Shown piece after piece: positions 6,916-10,237 of a stretch of 10,237 nt of DNA. Source of the stretch: an uncultured Clostridia bacterium. Lineage in GTDB: Bacteria > Bacillota > Clostridia > Christensenellales > DTU072. Under the pieces are notes generated by a model that ran no database searches, was not told the DNA's origin, and saw only the letters and a list, made by a program, of their open reading frames with translations. The stretch's first letter is position 1. Every line of letters starts with the position of its first letter. Made by a program: the position numbers and the translations under genes. The stretch is from contig CALVOD010000040.1 of the NCBI GenBank assembly GCA_944350065.1, positions 1-10,237 on the forward strand, read 5' to 3'.

Positions 6916-9054
6916 CTACTCCCGTCCGCTTTCGCCGTCGGAGTTTATTCCCGCTTCGCTTCCGTTAAGCTCCTTTGCGCGCGCCGCAAACTCCGCCGCG
7001 GGATCGCTTTCCTTGAACTTCGCGCGTATCTCCTGTAAACGCCGCCTGAGTTCCGCTTTAGCCTCTTTTACCGCGGCTTTTGCCTCTACCGTATCGCCTT
7101 CCGTCTTCCTGAGGCGCTCTATCTTCTCTTGCTCTTCCTTGCGCGCCGCAAGCTCTGCTTGCGCCCTTTCGTAACTGTATTCGCCGTATACGCTTTCTTT
7201 AAGCCACTCGTATCGGGCTTTCTTCTCCGCTTTGCGCTTCCTTTCTTCTCGCGCAAGTTTCTCCTCGTCGCTCATCTTCGCGTATCTTGCTTGCCGCTTT
7301 GTTTCCGCTTCCTCCGCGCGCCGAGCCGCCTTTTCTTCGGCTATGCGCGCCTTTTCGGCTGCCTTTTCCTCTTTAATGCGAACGGCTTCCGTATGCTTAC
7401 GAAGTTCGGTATCGTAGTCGAGACCTTTCTTCATGCACTTTTCGCGCAGTTCTTCCCGATAATATTTTTCCGCTTCGGCGTTAAGTTCCGCCTGCTCCGC
7501 GGCGGCTCTCACCTCGGGCTCTACCCACTCTTTGCCTTCCGCTTCGCACGCCTTGCGCTGGCGCGCCCTTATCACTCTTTGCTTGAGCGGAATGCTGTTC
7601 TCCACGTTCACGAACGTCAGCATCGCCGCAAATACCAGCCCCGCAATCGCTTCCAGCCCCACGAAAAAGAAGGTGAATATCGTAGTTATTGCTTCGGGCT
7701 GATTGAATATCACGGAGAAAGTACCGTCGGAATTTTTTATGATTTTCTGTATAGCGTCGGTAAACTCGGGCGCGATACCGACCGTTTCGGGCGCTATATA
7801 ACCCGCTCCCGCGATACCGCTGTTAAATATGCCCGTTACGAGACCCGCCGCCGCGGTTACGATGACGGAATACGCTGACATCGCTATGCCGTCGCAACGG
7901 AAACCGTTCTTCCATTCGAGATGGTCGAGCGCGTCCGCAAACAACGCCATAAACACATAAGCGCAAGGCAGTCCGCCGATATTTTTGATGAATTGCCCTA
8001 CGAGCACCACATACAGATTCGTGGGCGCTATCCAGCATATCGCGCTTCCCAAAGCGTAAAGCAGAAAGCCTACCACGGTGACGTTTTTCTTACCGAATTT
8101 TTTAGCGAGCGGCCACACCGCGAAAATACCTATTCCCATCGGGATACCGCCGAGAACCGAAACGAGCGTCTGCGTGATACCGTCCGAATATGTTCCGAGC
8201 ACGTAGTTGCAGTAATAAGGCAAAGAAAGATTTTTGAGTTGGCTCGAGAGCGTGTAAAGAAGGAAATAGCCCAGAAGCAACAACATATATTTATCGGTAA
8301 AAACGGCTTTTATCTGCGAAAGGAAGGGAATTTTCGCCTCCGTTTCCCCCACCGCTTCTTCCGTGACGCGTTCTTTGGTGAAATAATATTCCACGAAGGT
8401 CAAAGGAAGCGTTATGCATGATAGCACGCACATACATATTATCCAAAGACCTTTGCTCGTGCCGAGCGCGGGCATAATCGCCATCGGGAAAACGAGCGCC
8501 ACGACGATACCGCTCATCATTATGGTGCTGATGTTGTTGAAAACCGCGAGCACACCGCGCTGCGCGGTGTTGCGGGTAGAAAGCGGAACCATAAGGTTGT
8601 GGCTCATCATATAAATCGTGTACGAAATCGAATAGTACAGATTATACGAAAGCATTACCCAGGCAATCTGAAGGGCTTCGTTCCCGCTCGGCACCACGAA
8701 AAGCAATATTCCGCTTACGGCAAGCAACGGCGCCGCGAACAGTAACCACGGACGGGCTTTACCCTGTTTGGTACGGGTGCGGTCGATGACGTAACCCATC
8801 GCGACGTTAGTTGCTGCGTCGATAATTTTGGAAACGATGGGGAAAATTATCAGGAAAGCCCCTCCCCATACGGTGCCGAGACCGAGCACGTCGGTATAGT
8901 ACACGTTGAGATAGGTAGCCATAACGGCGTTGAACAAAAGCGCGCCGCAAGGACCGAGCAAATATCCCAACCATTTTTCTTTACCGGTCACGTTCTGCGA
9001 AGTAATTTTGCTGTTCCAGATTCTGTTAGAAAGCAATGCGTCACGACCTTCCAT
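6916..9054 (-). CDS. GPH/MFS sugar:cation symporter with long charged C-terminal tail
   Basis: This is a 712-residue inner-membrane symporter, the first gene of the operon. Residues about 25-485 hold a dozen hydrophobic segments and the signature of the glycoside-pentoside-hexuronide (GPH, MelB-like) family: DAATNVAMGYVIDRTRTKQG at 79-98 followed by RPWLL, and the second-half counterpart DALDHLEWKNGFRCDGIAMS at 374-393. Most family members have about 450-500 residues. Here a tail of about 220 residues (491-712) follows, rich in Glu, Lys, Ala and Arg with stretches such as EEKAAEKARIAEEKAARRA, and predicted by eye to be helical or coiled-coil and cytoplasmic. The frame is continuous, with no sign of a second start. 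GGGAGG at 9067-9062, seven bases before ATG 9054, supports the start. By context it imports rhamnose or a rhamnosyl oligosaccharide with Na+ or H+; the substrate is inferred. Confidence 0.9.
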   Translation of the reverse strand: MEGRDALLSNRIWNSKITSQNVTGKEKWLGYLLGPCGALLFNAVMATYLNVYYTDVLGLGTVWGGAFLIIFPIVSKIIDAATNVAMGYVIDRTRTKQGKARPWLLFAAPLLAVSGILLFVVPSGNEALQIAWVMLSYNLYYSISYTIYMMSHNLMVPLSTRNTAQRGVLAVFNNISTIMMSGIVVALVFPMAIMPALGTSKGLWIICMCVLSCITLPLTFVEYYFTKERVTEEAVGETEAKIPFLSQIKAVFTDKYMLLLLGYFLLYTLSSQLKNLSLPYYCNYVLGTYSDGITQTLVSVLGGIPMGIGIFAVWPLAKKFGKKNVTVVGFLLYALGSAICWIAPTNLYVVLVGQFIKNIGGLPCAYVFMALFADALDHLEWKNGFRCDGIAMSAYSVIVTAAAGLVTGIFNSGIAGAGYIAPETVGIAPEFTDAIQKIIKNSDGTFSVIFNQPEAITTIFTFFFVGLEAIAGLVFAAMLTFVNVENSIPLKQRVIRARQRKACEAEGKEWVEPEVRAAAEQAELNAEAEKYYREELREKCMKKGLDYDTELRKHTEAVRIKEEKAAEKARIAEEKAARRAEEAETKRQARYAKMSDEEKLAREERKRKAEKKARYEWLKESVYGEYSYERAQAELAARKEEQEKIERLRKTEGDTVEAKAAVKEAKAELRRRLQEIRAKFKESDPAAEFAARAKELNGSEAGINSDGESGRE

Positions 9055-9104
9055 TTCGGTACCTCCCGTTTTACGTTTTTCCGAAGCGAATTGCAGGCGC
9101 TTTC

Positions 9105-9116
9105 CGTAAATTTACG
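9105..9116. promoter_or_regulatory. 12-bp palindrome in the operon leader
   Basis: CGTAAATTTACG is a perfect palindrome located about 50 bases upstream of the transporter start and downstream of the proposed operon -10 site. It could be an operator acting as a roadblock, or chance. No regulator can be assigned, and AraC-type proteins normally use direct rather than palindromic sites, so a second regulator would have to be invoked. Confidence 0.3.
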
Positions 9117-9145
9117 ACAGCCGACAATTATCCCCGTACAATTGA

Positions 9146-9154
9146 ATTTTACCA
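9146..9154 (-). promoter_or_regulatory. Candidate promoter (-10) of the rhamnose operon
   Basis: The minus strand reads TGGTAAAAT at 9154-9146, an extended -10 element with five of six bases matching TATAAT. Transcription would start near 9139 and leave a leader of about 85 bases before the transporter ATG. No good -35 is visible 16-18 bases upstream. A weak -35 fits a promoter that depends on an activator such as the adjacent AraC protein, which is inference. GATAAT at 9132-9127 is a second, weaker candidate. Confidence 0.4.
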
Positions 9155-9172
9155 CCTCGCCCAACCTGTATC

Positions 9173-9201
9173 TTGCATAACTGTTGCAAATTTGGTATAA
9201 T
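9173..9201 (+). promoter_or_regulatory. Promoter of the AraC-family regulator gene
   Basis: TTGCAT (9173-9178) and a perfect TATAAT (9196-9201) are separated by 17 bases. The -10 is preceded by TGG, making it an extended -10 element. Initiation near 9208 would give a leader of about 20 bases containing GGGAGG at 9215-9220. The -35 region is back to back with the -35 position of the divergent operon promoter, so one bound regulator could affect both. Confidence 0.65.
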
Positions 9202-9205
9202 TGTT
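9173..9205. promoter_or_regulatory. Candidate operator: inverted and direct repeats over the regulator promoter
   Basis: TTGCA (9173-9177) and TGCAA (9185-9189) form an inverted repeat with a 7-base spacer that covers the -35 element. TAACTGTT (9178-9185) and TAATTGTT (9198-9205) form a direct repeat with a 20-base period, close to the two-helical-turn spacing at which AraC-type regulators bind half-sites. The core TAATTGT also occurs inverted at 9130-9124. These motifs are visible; that they bind the neighbouring regulator is inference. Confidence 0.35.
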
Positions 9206-9227
9206 ACGAACTTCGGGAGGTGGCGGT

Positions 9228-10237
9228 ATGCGCAAAATAAATTACGTCTACATTTGCACGCTTATAGGCAATCTTTCAGGGGTGCCGATACGCCTTTACG
9301 ACAACGGAAAACTGACGTATTATCATTCGATGGCGCAGTTGCCGAAGGATCCTTTGTCCGCATACGAAAGCGAAGTATTGAAAATTAACGCGCATATAGG
9401 ATATTTTATAACGCCTACGTTTCACTATTACGGGATAGTGTCCGACGAACGCCGTAAGATAGTCATAGGCCCCACAATACAAACGGAAAGCAACGATTGG
9501 AATTTAAGGGAGCTCGCCCTGCGCTGCAACGTGCCGCACGAAGACACCGAAGCGTTCGTGAGCGGGATGCGGAGCATAGTGCACATGCCGCTAGAAAGCA
9601 TAATGCAGATGCTTTGCGCCGTGAACTATATAATGAACGGCGAAACGCTCAATATCGGGGACATAACGATATACGATTCCGAGCAGGAAGATCTGCGCAC
9701 GCGGCTGAGGCAAGAGCAGGCGGAGATCGAAATGGCGATAGACAACTCGACACGGTACGAAACGGACAAAGTGCACAATACGCTTGCGCTCGAACGCACG
9801 ATAATGGATTTCGTGCGTAAAGGCGACGTCGAAGGACTTAAAGAATGGACAAAAAGAGCGCCCGCCGTACGCGGCGGCGTGCTCGCGGGCAACCAGTTAA
9901 GGCAAATGAAAAACACATTTATAGTGACCGCGACTCTGGCTTCGCGGGCGGCGATAAGCGGCGGAATGGACGCAAACGACGCGCTTGCTTTGAGCGACTC
10001 GTACATACGCAAATGCGAGCTGATAAACAGCGAGGAGCGCATCGTCAATTTACAATTCCGAATGATAGTCGATTATACTGAGCGTGTCGAAAAGCTGCAC
10101 GTAGGCGAAAACGCGAGCCGATTCGTGACGGACATAGCCAATTACATACAGCACAACATATCGCGGCAGATAACTACGGACGACATAGCGAAAGCGATGT
10201 ATATGAGCCGTTCGCGGCTTTCGACCCGATTCAAAGA
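9228..10237 (+). CDS. AraC-family transcriptional regulator, 3' end cut by window
   Basis: Divergent from the rhamnose operon, this is its likely regulator. The ATG at 9228 has GGGAGG at 9215-9220, seven bases upstream, and a strong promoter before it. The 336 visible codons give an N-terminal region of about 290 residues without membrane segments, then the start of the C-terminal AraC/XylS domain: FVTDIANYIQHNISRQITTD (299-318) leading into the first helix-turn-helix, DDIAKAMYMSRSRLSTRFK (318-336), where the window ends. The second helix-turn-helix, probably some 60-70 residues, lies outside. The stretch RQMKNTFIVTATLASRAAIS (225-244) followed by GGM and ALALSDSYIRKCE resembles a conserved block I associate with a group of Clostridia AraC regulators that sit beside sugar genes. 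Rhamnose or a rhamnoside is the likely inducer, from position only. It is probably complete on the chromosome. Confidence 0.9.
   Translation, partial: MRKINYVYICTLIGNLSGVPIRLYDNGKLTYYHSMAQLPKDPLSAYESEVLKINAHIGYFITPTFHYYGIVSDERRKIVIGPTIQTESNDWNLRELALRCNVPHEDTEAFVSGMRSIVHMPLESIMQMLCAVNYIMNGETLNIGDITIYDSEQEDLRTRLRQEQAEIEMAIDNSTRYETDKVHNTLALERTIMDFVRKGDVEGLKEWTKRAPAVRGGVLAGNQLRQMKNTFIVTATLASRAAISGGMDANDALALSDSYIRKCELINSEERIVNLQFRMIVDYTERVEKLHVGENASRFVTDIANYIQHNISRQITTDDIAKAMYMSRSRLSTRFK

Noticed and set aside
7129..7878. 249-codon plus-strand open frame opposite the transporter tail
   Set aside because: Its Phe/Leu/Arg-rich product is what the reverse of Glu/Lys/Ala codons gives, so the hydrophobic look is not evidence of a membrane protein.
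9081..9095. Possible catabolite-repression (cre) site CGAAGCGAATTGCA near the operon leader
   Set aside because: It contains the central AANCG but lacks the flanking TG and fails the right-hand half of the cre consensus, so it is not supportable.

Overview
The window looks like chromosomal DNA of a Bacillota (Firmicutes), most likely an uncultured gut-type Clostridia. This is inferred from the strong GGAGG-type ribosome binding sites, a Bacillota-style intrinsic terminator, the balanced-to-moderately-high GC with frequent ATA and TAT codons, and the protein types: a GPH-family symporter, a signal-less GH78 enzyme, and an AraC regulator of a kind common in Clostridia. No phage, transposon, CRISPR, tRNA or rRNA signal was seen.

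The core is a minus-strand L-rhamnose operon read from right to left. The order is GPH/MFS sugar:cation symporter (9054-6916), GH78 alpha-L-rhamnosidase (6869-4311), rhamnulokinase rhaB (4267-2948), L-rhamnose isomerase rhaA (2961-1717) and rhamnulose-1-phosphate aldolase rhaD (1677-847). A textbook intrinsic terminator follows at 822-795. A divergent AraC-family regulator starts at 9228 on the plus strand and is cut by the right edge inside its DNA-binding domain. The 173-bp divergent intergenic region (9055-9227) holds an extended -10 promoter for the regulator, a -10-like site for the operon, and several short symmetric or repeated motifs that could be operators.

The probable flow is import of a rhamnose-containing sugar, cytoplasmic release of L-rhamnose by the GH78 enzyme, isomerisation to L-rhamnulose (RhaA), phosphorylation (RhaB), and aldol cleavage (RhaD) to dihydroxyacetone phosphate and L-lactaldehyde. 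No rhamnose mutarotase or lactaldehyde reductase/dehydrogenase gene lies in the window. The lack of a signal peptide on the rhamnosidase suggests that an intact rhamnosyl disaccharide or oligosaccharide is imported, which is an inference.

Left of the terminator are two tandem GC-rich palindromes (701-740) and the 5' part of an unrecognised minus-strand gene (560 to the left edge) for a protein with one N-terminal membrane anchor.

The operon is ordinary in function. Its oddities are a charged, probably helical C-terminal tail of about 220 residues on the transporter, a RhaB that stops early and whose last codons are the rhaA ribosome binding site and start, a strong hairpin between the rhamnosidase gene and rhaB combined with no visible Shine-Dalgarno for rhaB, and ambiguous coding at the left edge. 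I did not find evidence of a wholly new biological system.
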